Source of the DNA: Pseudomonas asuensis
GTDB taxonomy: Bacteria; Pseudomonadota; Gammaproteobacteria; Pseudomonadales; Pseudomonadaceae
Direction: 5' to 3'
Assembly (NCBI RefSeq): GCF_014646755.1
Contig: NZ_BMNW01000004.1
Span: 186,001 to 250,000 of the forward strand
Length of the DNA: 64,000 nt
Shown here in pieces: positions 26,434 to 34,805 of the stretch; position 1 is the first letter of the stretch; the number at the start of each line of letters is the position of its first letter. The translations under genes and the position numbers were made by a program. The notes below the pieces were generated by a model. It did no database searches. It was not told the DNA's origin and saw nothing but the letters and a program-made list of their open reading frames with translations.

Positions 26434-26958
26434 ATGATGAGCCCTACGGGAGCCGCGCATCCCCGTACGGACAAGGCGGATACACTCTTTGGCAACCTTC
26501 GGGAGCAACTTGATTTCTACCGCGCGGAGATCCAGTTCGAGTCGTCAATGCTGTCCAACCGGACCAACGCTTACCTGTCTTCGCAATCCTTTCTAATGAT
26601 TGCGTTCGCCTCATCGATGAGTAACACCAATAGCCAATGGGGTGATCAGTTCACGCTGTGCGTGCCTACCCTGCTGGCGCTTCTAGGCTTGGTTACCTCA
26701 ATTCACGCCTGGCCTGGAATCAAAGCTGCCTTTGAGGTGATTGAGCATTGGCATCGAAAGCAATGCGAATTACTGGACAGCCTGAACGAGCCCTGTGTTT
26801 CAAGTGTGACCCCGCTCTACGGAGCAGGAAACGAACCCCTGAACGGCAGTCGCTATCGTAAATCGCTGCTCTTTTCGCTGCGCTCACCCCTCATTTTCAG
26901 TGTGGTGTGGGCATTCCTGGGTGTGCTGGCTGTCTCGCTTCATCTCCTGTACGGATAG
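26434..26958 (+). CDS. small membrane protein of unknown function
   Basis: I do not recognise this 174-residue protein with confidence. An N-terminal soluble helix (TLFGNLREQLDFYRAEIQFES) leads into the segment LSNRTNAYLSSQSFLMIAFAS, then a second hydrophobic helix (LCVPTLLALLGLVTSIHAW). A soluble stretch of about 60 residues follows, and a final helix (LIFSVVWAFLGVLAVSLHLLY) ends the protein. The R-x-N-x-YL-x-SQSFL pattern before a helix resembles bacterial membrane proteins of the RipA-like or SLATT-like kind, but that is a loose likeness. It has an AGGAGCGA ribosome-binding site. It precedes two other small genes in the same direction. Confidence 0.7.
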   Translation: MMSPTGAAHPRTDKADTLFGNLREQLDFYRAEIQFESSMLSNRTNAYLSSQSFLMIAFASSMSNTNSQWGDQFTLCVPTLLALLGLVTSIHAWPGIKAAFEVIEHWHRKQCELLDSLNEPCVSSVTPLYGAGNEPLNGSRYRKSLLFSLRSPLIFSVVWAFLGVLAVSLHLLYG

Positions 26959-27027
26959 CCGTGAGCAGCTTCCTCTGTTAGGCTCCGCGCCCGGTCTTGA
27001 AACCGACTGCACTCAAGGAGCGTTACC

Positions 27028-27279
27028 ATGAAGGATCTACTGACATTCGACTCGATGCTTACGCCGAAGATCATCACCCTGCTGTACTGGCTGGGCCTGA
27101 TCATGACCACCCTGGCCGGCCTGGGCTACATGTTTACCCAGAGTTTTATCCTCGGCCTCATCATGCTGGTGGGCGGCCTTATCGGCACGCGGATCTGGTG
27201 TGAATTGCTGATCGTGATCTTCAAGATCAATCAAAACCTGCAAACGCTGGCCAATAAGGCCAATACGACCGGCGAATAA
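27028..27279 (+). CDS. DUF4282 membrane protein
   Basis: An 83-residue membrane protein matching the DUF4282 pattern: an N-terminal FDSMLTPKIITLLYWLGL helix, a second helix FILGLIMLVGGLIGTRIWCELLIVIFKIN, and a short polar tail (NQNLQTLANKANTTGE). The R-x-x-x-E charged pair inside the second helix is characteristic. The ATG at 27028 has an AAGGAGCG ribosome-binding site. The function of the family is unknown. It lies 69 bp after the preceding membrane protein gene and may be cotranscribed with it. Confidence 0.85.
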   Translation: MKDLLTFDSMLTPKIITLLYWLGLIMTTLAGLGYMFTQSFILGLIMLVGGLIGTRIWCELLIVIFKINQNLQTLANKANTTGE

Positions 27280-27364
27280 CGGCTAACAGCCGCTCGTCGA
27301 CTCTTATTTAATTTTTCTCAAGACCGGCCGATGGCATGGCGCACTTTCCTTCGGACAGGATGCC

Positions 27365-27799
27365 ATGACCACGATAACCGATCGACTCTCCTCTGCACTG
27401 AACGTAGCGTTTCAACCTATACCTACCGCTTCGCTGTCTGCAAAACCTACTGGCACTGATGACTCTACCGCCTCCGTTGAAAAAAGCGGAAAAAGCGAGG
27501 ACCTGACGCTTGAAGGCGGAATTGCGAGCGGTGGCAAGATCCAAAGTAGCGGTGACGCTGATACCCTGCTCGAAAAGCTGAAGAAGACCATCAAGGATCT
27601 GGAAAAGCAGCTGCAACGCGCGCAGAAAGAATTGCAGCAGGCACAGGCCAGTAATGCGTCGGAACAGGAAAAGCAGCTGCGGATACAGGCGGCGCAGATG
27701 GAAATCAGCAGCGTGACCGCCTCGCTGCAACAGGCCTATGCGGCGCTGCTCCAGGCTACCAGCGGCAGCACTGGATCAGTTGTGAGCACGACAGCCTGA
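27365..27799 (+). CDS. coiled-coil protein, FlxA-like
   Basis: A 144-residue soluble protein without signal peptide. Residues 1-60 are low-complexity, rich in Ser/Thr/Ala. Residues about 63-125 form a strong coiled coil (LLEKLKKTIKDLEKQLQRA; then ELQQAQASNASEQEKQLRIQ), and the tail is again Ser/Thr-rich. The K-x-I-K-x-L-x-K-Q-L pattern resembles the FlxA-like family known from flagellar regulons, but no flagellar genes are near and I give this only as resemblance. It ends five bases before the convergent corA stop. Confidence 0.65.
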   Translation: MTTITDRLSSALNVAFQPIPTASLSAKPTGTDDSTASVEKSGKSEDLTLEGGIASGGKIQSSGDADTLLEKLKKTIKDLEKQLQRAQKELQQAQASNASEQEKQLRIQAAQMEISSVTASLQQAYAALLQATSGSTGSVVSTTA

Positions 27800-27803
27800 C
27801 CCG

Positions 27804-28790
27804 CTACAGCCAGCCGCGGAATTTGAACCAGGCGTACGGAATGATGGCCGATACCACCATTCCTACCAGTGCGAGCGGGTAGCCGAAGTGCCAACCCAAC
27901 TCGGGCATGTTTTCAAAGTTCATCCCGTACACCGTACCTACCAGGGTGGGCGGTAGAAACAGAACGGCAGCAATCGAGAACACCTTGATGATGCCGTTCT
28001 GCTCGATATTGATCAGCCCCAGGGTCGCATCCAGCAGAAAGCTGATCTCATTGTTCATGCGGTTCTGGTAGTCCCCCAGTGAACGGGAGTCCCGCTCGAC
28101 CGTTTTCATCCAAGCCTTGGCTTCACGGCAGATCCATTCGCTGGCAGCTCGGTGCAGGTAGCTGAGCAATCGATTAATGCCCAAGAGGCTATCGCTCAAC
28201 CGGGCAAGCAACAGGCTGCTGCGTCCTAATTGTTTCAAAATGGATTGCAGGTCTGACTTAGGTTCCTTGGGGCCTTCCTCATCAGGCTTGGGCTCCCGGA
28301 AAATAGCGTTGGCCAGCCGGTTATGATGGGCCTGAACCGACTCCAGAATATCGGCGATCCGGTCGACGAGACTGTCGAGAAGCGAGATAAAGATCGTATC
28401 GCTGCGTTTATGCAAACCCGGATGCTGGCTCAGCTTGGTACGAAAGGCATGAAACGCCGACAATTCGGCATAGCGCACGGTCACGAGCCAGTCAGGCGTC
28501 AGGACAAAGTTGAGCACCGAGCCCGTCGGCTGCTGCTCGCTAAAGCCACTGACCACCGTCGTAGTCATGTGCAAGGCGCGCTCACTCTCGTACAGACGGG
28601 ACGATTCCTCGATTTCAGCCATCTCTTCCCGAGTCGGAATATTCACGGCCAAGCTCTTTTCCAGGAACTGCTCTTCTTCATCGGTGGGCGATAAAAGATC
28701 GATCCACAAGGCATCCTGGGGGAGAGGCTCATCGGGTGTGATGGTCTTAGGGGTTAACATACCGTTAACGAGGGTGTAGCAGGTAATCAT
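27804..28790 (-). CDS. corA: CorA-type divalent cation transporter
   Basis: Homopentameric channel for Mg2+ (and Co2+/Ni2+) in the inner membrane. At 328 residues the length is normal. A large cytoplasmic N-terminal domain and long stalk helix occupy about 1-265. Two transmembrane helices end the protein (VFSIAAVLFLPPTLVGTVYGMNF and YPLALVGMVVSAIIPYAWF). The signature YGMNF, followed by the periplasmic MPEL motif, is intact near 290-298. It converges on the coiled-coil gene. The ZntB efflux branch is an alternative, but GMNFENMPEL favours CorA. Confidence 0.95.
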   Translation of the reverse strand: MITCYTLVNGMLTPKTITPDEPLPQDALWIDLLSPTDEEEQFLEKSLAVNIPTREEMAEIEESSRLYESERALHMTTTVVSGFSEQQPTGSVLNFVLTPDWLVTVRYAELSAFHAFRTKLSQHPGLHKRSDTIFISLLDSLVDRIADILESVQAHHNRLANAIFREPKPDEEGPKEPKSDLQSILKQLGRSSLLLARLSDSLLGINRLLSYLHRAASEWICREAKAWMKTVERDSRSLGDYQNRMNNEISFLLDATLGLINIEQNGIIKVFSIAAVLFLPPTLVGTVYGMNFENMPELGWHFGYPLALVGMVVSAIIPYAWFKFRGWL

Positions 28791-28852
28791 TGCTGCTTGA
28801 ACTCCATTATCTGCCAGTGACTGGCATTAACTGTCCTGAGTGAACCAATACC

Positions 28853-29137
28853 ATGTCTGACCATAATGAGAACGAAGAATCCTTTGTTGAATCACATCTG
28901 ATCTCGGCGATCGAGAACCAGCTAGCGGCTGGAGAGCCGCCGTTTACCCAGGCCGTCCTTAACAAATTGACCCTGGTAGGCCACGAGCGCGAAGAGATTA
29001 TCCATATGATGGCTATCGTGCTGGCCAATGAAATCGAAACCATGATGATTGAAGATCGCCCCTTCGACACGGCCCGCTACGAGCAATTGTTGCGGGCACT
29101 CCCAGACTTGCCGGAAACCGGCACGGACGTCGAATAG
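28853..29137 (+). CDS. conserved hypothetical protein upstream of cyaA
   Basis: A 94-residue acidic soluble protein with no signal peptide or membrane segment. It is predicted helical, with a FTQAVLNKLTLVGHEREEIIHMMAIVLA core and a conserved-looking AYEQLLRALPDLPET-like end (RYEQLLRALPDLPET here). I recognise it only as a short protein that occurs next to cyaA in pseudomonads. It may share a promoter region with corA, which is divergent 62 bp away. No function is assigned. Confidence 0.75.
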   Translation: MSDHNENEESFVESHLISAIENQLAAGEPPFTQAVLNKLTLVGHEREEIIHMMAIVLANEIETMMIEDRPFDTARYEQLLRALPDLPETGTDVE

Positions 29138-29262
29138 CGCAGAGCGGGCTGCTGATCAGTGGTTTTGGACAGGCGGTAGCGCCCAGCGAGACGAACGCAC
29201 TGTGAACCAGTCGTACTTTATGGGCACGACTGGTACGCTTGCGGCTTAGCTATGGACCTGTC

Positions 29263-32118
29263 ATGACCCGCTTCCCTGATCTTCAACTGGATGACGACGA
29301 GGGCATCGATCGCAAAGCCCTTAAGCAGGTACGTGCGCGCTTTCTGACCATCAATACCGGTCGCCTCGTTCGCGCCCTGGAAGGCTTGCCCAGCCGCCAG
29401 CAGCCTGTGTTGACCCTGCTGCCGCTGTTGTTGCACGTCAATCATCCCCTGTTACCAGGCTATGTATCGGCTAACACACCGGCTGGCCTGACTGGCTTCG
29501 AGCCTGCCGACGAGCAATTGGCAGAGGCCCGCCGCCTGACCCGCTCCTTTGTCTACAAGCCTGCCCGTACCCACCGGGACGAGCCGCTGCATGGCCTCTA
29601 CCTCATGGGTAGCCTGGGCACGCTGACCCAGGCCGACAGCAGCGACCTGGACATGTGGCTCTGCCATGCACCCGGCATGAGCGCACAAGCGCTCAGCGAG
29701 CTGCAACGTAAGTGTGCGTTGCTCGAAACCTGGGCGGCTTCGCTCAATGCTGAGCTGCATATCTTTCTGATCGATGCTGACCAATTTCGCCTGGGCCAGC
29801 GCCCGGGGCTTCTGACTTCGGACGATTGCGGTACGGCGCAGCACTTCCTGCTGCTTGACGAGTTCTACCGCACCGCCATCTGGCTAGGCGGCCGCACGCC
29901 GCTATGGTGGCAGGTACCCGTCGCACAGGAGGAAAGCGATTACGAAGGCTTCACACAACGGCTGCTAAACCACCGCTTCATCAAGGCGCGTGAGGTGCTG
30001 GACCTTGGCCACATTGACCATATTCCGGCGGGCGAATACATCGGTGCGGGCCTATGGCAATTGTTCAAGGGTATCGGCTCGCCCTACAAATCGGTTTTGA
30101 AGCTCATGGTGACCGAGCTATATGCGTGTGAGCATCCGCACACCATTACGCTCAGCCGCCGCCTCAAGCAACTGGTCCATGCAGGCGTTACGGATCTCGA
30201 TCGGGTCGACCCGTACATGCTGGCGTACCAGCGTCTGGAAGAATACCTGCTCTTGCGCGGCGACCATGATCGACTCGAACTGGTCCGCCGCTGCCTGTAC
30301 CTCAAGGTTGGCAAGCCCCTCAGTCGCCCACCCCGGCAGGGCCGCAAAAGCTGGCAGCGTCTGCGGATGGAAAAGCTGACGCAGTCCTGGGGCTGGGATG
30401 AGCACATGCTGCGCAAGCTGGACGAGCGCCAGGGCTGGAAAGTAGATGATGTCAGCGCTGAGCGGCGTATCCTGGTCAATGCCCTTACCCACAGCTACCG
30501 GTTCTTAGCCCAGTTTGCCCAGCAGCAACAGGTCGAAAGTCATCTCAACCCGCGTGATCTGAATATCCTGGGCCGCCGCCTGTACGCAGCGTTCGAGCGC
30601 AAGGCCGGCAAGATCGACTTCATCAACCCGGGCATTGCGCCAGACCTGGCTGAGGAGTTCGTTACCCTGGTGCAGGAGGAGCGCCCCTTTGGCGAGCGTC
30701 GTCGCCCGTGGTCGCTGCATCGCGGCAACCTGACGACAGAGGAGTGTCACTCCCATTCACCGCTCAAGCGCACCTGGGAGCTGGCTGAACTGCTTGCCTG
30801 GTGTCGCCACAACGGCATTATTGACAATGCCACGCGCCTCACCCTGCATAGCGGTGAAAGCGACCTTACCGTTTTCGAGCTCAACAACCTGATCCAGAGC
30901 CTCCAGCAGAGCTTTACAGACCGCCCGGATACCGTGCCGGAAGCTGTATTGCTAAGCCCGGCGGCACCTCGTGAGGTGCTGCTGCTGATCAATGTGGGCG
31001 TCGATCCGCTTTACCAGCACAGCCAGCGCAACGTCTATCTCACGAGTGACCGTATTGACGCCTTGGGCTATGCTGGCATGCGTGAAAACCTTGTGCTGAC
31101 GCTGGATCAGATCACGCTCAACAGCTGGAATGAGCTACACGTCAATCGCTTCGAAGGGGCCAATGCCCTGCTCGACTGCCTGTGCGCCTATTTCAATAGT
31201 CTGCCTTCATCCGAAAGTGAGCCGCTGCCTCGCCTGACGATTCGCAGCTTTTGTCGAAACCGGGCACCACTGATCGTGGAGCGCGTAGAAGCGGTGTTCG
31301 AAGAGGTCCGCACAGCCATGCTGCGCGAGCACAGGACGCGTTACTTGCTACAGATCCAGCAGCGTTTCCACATGCTGGATCGGCGCGATGGCAAGTTGAA
31401 CCATACCCCCCTGGCGGATCGAGACTCCCTGCTGATGCATCTGTCCGCTCTGCAACAGGAATGGACCCCTCTGAGCCTTGATCCTCATGCATTGGAAGGC
31501 GATGAGCTTGGTCTGATCCTGCCGCTGGGGCGCATGGGTAGCATTCAGGTGTTTTATCGCCAGGAAAGCGAGACGGCGCGGGTCTATGTGCTGGATGAGC
31601 GCAATACGCTGTGGTCACAGCGCCTGCCCTTCCATGATGAGCACACGTTGCTGGCGCCGCTACAGCGCTTTCTGAACTCCATCCATCGAAGACAGAGCGC
31701 TCAGGTGCCAATAGAGGCAGATCGAATTCCCCGGGTAGAAATGCACTACTTTCAAGTCTTGCCACCAGCCCCTCAGCGAGCGCAGCACTTAGAGCGTCGT
31801 CAGGTCAATCTGCCGCTGGAAACGGTACCGTACTACGCCGTTCAGGCTATTGTCACGGCCACTAAAACAGGCCGTCGACTGGTAACGCTGTATTGCGATC
31901 ATCGTGAGTTTTCCGAACTGGAATACGGCCCCTTGCTCTATCGAGAGGTGGCGCGCCATATCCTGGCACGCCGCCGTACCGGAGAGCGTTACCGCTGCTA
32001 CCTGACGGACCTGGATCTCCTGCATCTGCCTGGCGAGCCTCGCCCGCATACTCTGGCGTACCTGACACTTAAGGCCGAGCTGGAAGACGCGCTCAATCAA
32101 GCATTCGAAGCGGTCTGA
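29263..32118 (+). CDS. cyaA: class I adenylate cyclase
   Basis: Makes cyclic AMP from ATP in the cytoplasm and so controls CRP/Vfr-dependent genes. I use the ATG at 29263 (MTRFPDLQLDDDEGID), giving 951 residues; the frame extends eight codons upstream. The catalytic nucleotidyltransferase motif is LMGSLGTLTQADSSDLDMWL near residues 113-132, with the glycine-serine pair and the two metal-binding aspartates of the SDLD element. The long C-terminal regulatory part is full length. It is followed without gap by the convergent rnk gene. The orphan gene upstream may be in the same unit. Confidence 0.96.
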   Translation: MTRFPDLQLDDDEGIDRKALKQVRARFLTINTGRLVRALEGLPSRQQPVLTLLPLLLHVNHPLLPGYVSANTPAGLTGFEPADEQLAEARRLTRSFVYKPARTHRDEPLHGLYLMGSLGTLTQADSSDLDMWLCHAPGMSAQALSELQRKCALLETWAASLNAELHIFLIDADQFRLGQRPGLLTSDDCGTAQHFLLLDEFYRTAIWLGGRTPLWWQVPVAQEESDYEGFTQRLLNHRFIKAREVLDLGHIDHIPAGEYIGAGLWQLFKGIGSPYKSVLKLMVTELYACEHPHTITLSRRLKQLVHAGVTDLDRVDPYMLAYQRLEEYLLLRGDHDRLELVRRCLYLKVGKPLSRPPRQGRKSWQRLRMEKLTQSWGWDEHMLRKLDERQGWKVDDVSAERRILVNALTHSYRFLAQFAQQQQVESHLNPRDLNILGRRLYAAFERKAGKIDFINPGIAPDLAEEFVTLVQEERPFGERRRPWSLHRGNLTTEECHSHSPLKRTWELAELLAWCRHNGIIDNATRLTLHSGESDLTVFELNNLIQSLQQSFTDRPDTVPEAVLLSPAAPREVLLLINVGVDPLYQHSQRNVYLTSDRIDALGYAGMRENLVLTLDQITLNSWNELHVNRFEGANALLDCLCAYFNSLPSSESEPLPRLTIRSFCRNRAPLIVERVEAVFEEVRTAMLREHRTRYLLQIQQRFHMLDRRDGKLNHTPLADRDSLLMHLSALQQEWTPLSLDPHALEGDELGLILPLGRMGSIQVFYRQESETARVYVLDERNTLWSQRLPFHDEHTLLAPLQRFLNSIHRRQSAQVPIEADRIPRVEMHYFQVLPPAPQRAQHLERRQVNLPLETVPYYAVQAIVTATKTGRRLVTLYCDHREFSELEYGPLLYREVARHILARRRTGERYRCYLTDLDLLHLPGEPRPHTLAYLTLKAELEDALNQAFEAV

Positions 32119-32514
32119 TCAAGAGCCGACCGCTTTGGCCGTCGGCTCCAGCTCCAGCAGCGACAGGTGCAGCGTTTTGCCACCCGGTGCTGCACACTCA
32201 ACACGCTGCCCCACAGTTTGACCCAGCAGTGCGCTGCCCACAGGCGTCAGCACTGATACCGTACCTTCTTCCCGAGCTTCGCTGGGATAGACCAAGCGCA
32301 AATGGTACTCCTTGCCACTGCCCTCTTCGCGGCAATGTACCTGGGAATGCATGGTCACGACGCCCTCTGCCTCGTCGGGCGATACGACTTTGGCGCGCTC
32401 CAATTCCTCCTCGAGCGCTTCAGCGGCTGGGCCGAACTCTTCAAGGCTATCGAGCAGGCGGTCGAGCTGCTGGTAGTCAGTCTGCGTGATGATGGGCTGA
32501 GCGATCTGGCGCAT
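32119..32514 (-). CDS. rnk: nucleoside diphosphate kinase regulator Rnk
   Basis: Small GreA-fold protein that binds RNA polymerase and was named for restoring nucleoside diphosphate kinase levels and alginate in algQ mutants. The 131 residues have a short N-terminal coiled coil (TDYQQLDRLLDSLEEF; EALEEELERAKVV) and a C-terminal FKBP-like GreA/GreB domain ending VLTPVGSALLGQTVGQRVECAAPGG. The short coiled coil without the acidic tip distinguishes Rnk from transcript-cleavage Gre factors. Its stop abuts that of cyaA. Confidence 0.93.
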   Translation of the reverse strand: MRQIAQPIITQTDYQQLDRLLDSLEEFGPAAEALEEELERAKVVSPDEAEGVVTMHSQVHCREEGSGKEYHLRLVYPSEAREEGTVSVLTPVGSALLGQTVGQRVECAAPGGKTLHLSLLELEPTAKAVGS

Positions 32515-32699
32515 GATGCCTCCTTTGGCGGCTGGGTGTCGGAAACGGGCATGCAGCAGCGGCTACAGGCGGCGCTTCGAAGGGTGAGCTGGCATGTCGC
32601 ATGCCGAAACGGATGCCGCACAGGCGGCAGTGGGAATGCAGCGCTGTGCTGCGGATGATCTGACCGTAACACAAGGATCAGGGCAGACGGAACCACCGG

Positions 32700-32927
32700 T
32701 CAGCTAGTGGCGGATCGGTGGTCCCTACGCGCCTGAGCCGCCAGAATGATGGCCCGACGCTCCTCGGCCGACGCTTCGCCCCAAGCCAGGATCTCGTCCA
32801 GCGTACGACCGCATCCCAGGCAGATATCCTGACTGCTCAGGCAGCAGCGCCGAACGCAGGGTGAGGCAACCAACTCGGCGTCCTCACCCGGCAAAGTCGA
32901 ATTAGAGCTGGCTGAAATCGAGCTCAT
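32700..32927 (-). CDS. DUF1289 cysteine-rich protein
   Basis: A 75-residue protein, from the ATG at 32927 that overlaps the end of cyaY by 26 bp. Four or more cysteines (SPCVRRCCLSSQDICLGCGRT) form a probable zinc or iron-sulfur site, followed by the conserved LDEILAWGEASAEERRAII helix that defines DUF1289. The function is unknown. The overlap with cyaY, an iron-sulfur assembly factor, is suggestive but not proof of a link. A longer frame from 32951 is possible. Confidence 0.85.
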   Translation of the reverse strand: MSSISASSNSTLPGEDAELVASPCVRRCCLSSQDICLGCGRTLDEILAWGEASAEERRAIILAAQARRDHRSATS

Positions 32928-33237
32928 CGCCTGTTTGCTCGCGAATAACACGGGTCAACAGCTCGCCCAACGGCTCCTTTGTACTGTCGCAAATCCACTG
33001 GTTGCCCGCTTCGTTATAGTCAAAGTGATAGCCGCCCGAACGCGCGGCCACCCACAGCTGTTTTAGCGGGGGCTGGCGGCTCAGGATGACCTGACTGCCA
33101 TTTTCCAGGCGAATGGTGAGAACACCGGCACTGTTTTCCAGATCCAGGTCCAGATCGCTGTCATCGAGGATGTCTTCGACCGCTTGCTGGGTGGTATCGA
33201 CAAGATCGTGGAAGCGGGCTTCGCTCAGACTGCTCAT
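32902..33237 (-). CDS. cyaY: bacterial frataxin CyaY
   Basis: Iron-binding modulator of iron-sulfur cluster assembly at the IscS-IscU complex. From the ATG at 33237, with AAGGAA upstream, it has 111 residues; the frame continues 55 codons upstream into unrelated sequence. The acidic helix 1 and strand 1 (DTTQQAVEDILDDSDLDLDLE) form the iron and IscS face. The fold signature follows: VLTIRLENGSQVILSRQPP, then QLWVAARSGGYHFDY and the C-terminal LLTRVIREQTG helix. It is divergent from lptM. Confidence 0.95.
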   Translation of the reverse strand: MSSLSEARFHDLVDTTQQAVEDILDDSDLDLDLENSAGVLTIRLENGSQVILSRQPPLKQLWVAARSGGYHFDYNEAGNQWICDSTKEPLGELLTRVIREQTGDELDFSQL

Positions 33238-33374
33238 GGGGTTCCTTGAATCGGTATTGAAAAGAGCATCGACGTTACCCCGCCGACCGCGCCCCGTCCA
33301 GTCGCAAAGATAGCCATACTGCAAGGCTCGTCGAGCTTGCGCGCCGTTACATAGGCAAGGGGGCAGGTGCCGGG

Positions 33375-33380
33375 TATACT
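33375..33380 (+). promoter_or_regulatory. candidate -10 element for lptM-lysA-dapF
   Basis: TATACT within GGGTATACTCC lies 31 bp before the lptM ATG, in the cyaY/lptM divergent spacer. The matching -35 is poor, so this is a suggestion from position and -10 quality only. Confidence 0.35.
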
Positions 33381-33411
33381 CCGGGGCAATCATGCTTTTC
33401 AAGGATTCGCC

Positions 33412-33537
33412 ATGAAGCGCCTTTCCCTTGCTCTAATTGCTTTCGCATGCCTGCTGGCAGGCTGCGGCCAAAAAGGTGACCTGTATCTTCCAGACGATCA
33501 AAAAGCGGCTCGCGAGCATCGCCACGACACGTTCTGA
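33412..33537 (+). CDS. lptM: small lipoprotein LptM (YifL/LppL)
   Basis: A 41-residue lipoprotein beginning [20 protein letters not shown], with a clear lipobox (LAGC) and cysteine at residue 18 followed by [11 protein letters not shown]. This short pattern is the hallmark of LptM, which in E. coli helps oxidative maturation of the LptDE lipopolysaccharide translocon; in pseudomonads it was called lppL and sits before lysA. The gene is too short for most ORF cut-offs. It starts the lysA-dapF-DUF484-xerC string, 14 bp before lysA. Confidence 0.93.
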   Translation: MKRLSLALIAFACLLAGCGQKGDLYLPDDQKAAREHRHDTF

Positions 33538-33551
33538 TCAGGGAGCCTTTC

Positions 33552-34799
33552 ATGGAGTCATTTACTTCCCGCGCAGGTAGTCTGCATGCGGAAGGTGTGT
33601 CGCTGAGCGCTATTGCAGCGCGTTTCGGCACACCCACTTATGTATATTCCCGGGCGCACATCGAAGGCCAGTATCGTGCCTATACCGATGCGCTGGCCGG
33701 GCTGCCCCACCTTGTCTGCTTTGCCGTCAAGGCCAACTCCAACCTGGGCGTGCTAAACGTTCTGGCCCGCCAGGGCGCAGGGTTCGACATCGTCTCTCGT
33801 GGCGAACTCGAACGTGTACTGGCTGCCGGCGGCGAAGCCAGCAAGGTGGTGTTTTCCGGCGTTGGCAAGACGCGCGATGACATGCGCCGTGCGCTGGAAG
33901 TCGGCGTGCACTGCTTTAACGTCGAATCGCGTAACGAGCTTGAGCGTCTGCAGGAAGTCGCTGCCGAGATGGGTTGCAAGGCGCCTGTCTCGCTGCGTGT
34001 GAACCCTGATGTAGATGCTGGCACGCACCCGTATATCTCTACTGGTCTCAAGGAAAACAAGTTTGGTATCGACATCGCCGAAGCCGAGGCTGTCTATGCC
34101 CGTGCGGCGGAGCTGCCAAACCTTGAGATCGTTGGGGTGGACTGCCATATCGGCTCCCAGCTCACAACGCTCGAACCCTTCATTGATGCACTGGATCGTC
34201 TGTTGGCGCTAGTCGACCGGCTGGCCGGGCGCGGCATCACAATTCGTCATCTGGACCTGGGCGGCGGATTGGGTGTGCGTTACCGCGACGAGCAGCCGCC
34301 GCTGGCGAGTGACTACATCAAGGCCATCCGCGAGCGCATTGCCGGACGTAACCTTGGACTTGTCTTCGAGCCGGGCCGCTTCATTGTTGCCAATGCCGGT
34401 GTGCTGCTCTCCCGCGTGGAATACCTCAAGCACACCGAGCACAAGGATTTCGCCATTATCGATGCAGCCATGAACGACCTGATTCGCCCGGCGCTCTACG
34501 ACGCCTGGATGGATGTCGTACCGGTCACGCCTCGTGACGGTGAGACCCGCACCTATGATCTGGTGGGCCCGATTTGCGAAACCGGTGATTTCCTGGCCAA
34601 GGGGCGCGATCTGGTTCTGGCGGAAGGTGATCTTCTGGCAATCTGCTCTGCAGGCGCTTATGGCTTTACCATGAGTTCGAATTACAACAGTCGCGGTCGT
34701 GCGGCTGAGGTGCTGGTAGATGGCGAGCAGGCCTTCGAGGTGCGCCGCCGTGAGACGGTTGAGGAACTCTATGCAGGCGAAAGCCGGCTGCCGGAGTGA
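33552..34799 (+). CDS. lysA: diaminopimelate decarboxylase
   Basis: PLP enzyme converting meso-diaminopimelate to lysine and CO2. The 415 residues form an alanine-racemase-like barrel plus C-terminal beta domain. The PLP lysine is in VCFAVKANSNLGVLN near residue 58. Other landmarks are the CHIGSQLTTLEPF motif, the phosphate-binding LDLGGGLGVRY, the EPGRFIVANAG loop, and the cross-subunit CETGDFLAKGRDL cysteine. It has a GGGAGCC ribosome-binding region and is followed by dapF after six bases. Confidence 0.97.
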   Translation: MESFTSRAGSLHAEGVSLSAIAARFGTPTYVYSRAHIEGQYRAYTDALAGLPHLVCFAVKANSNLGVLNVLARQGAGFDIVSRGELERVLAAGGEASKVVFSGVGKTRDDMRRALEVGVHCFNVESRNELERLQEVAAEMGCKAPVSLRVNPDVDAGTHPYISTGLKENKFGIDIAEAEAVYARAAELPNLEIVGVDCHIGSQLTTLEPFIDALDRLLALVDRLAGRGITIRHLDLGGGLGVRYRDEQPPLASDYIKAIRERIAGRNLGLVFEPGRFIVANAGVLLSRVEYLKHTEHKDFAIIDAAMNDLIRPALYDAWMDVVPVTPRDGETRTYDLVGPICETGDFLAKGRDLVLAEGDLLAICSAGAYGFTMSSNYNSRGRAAEVLVDGEQAFEVRRRETVEELYAGESRLPE

Positions 34800-34805
34800 T
34801 CTCTC

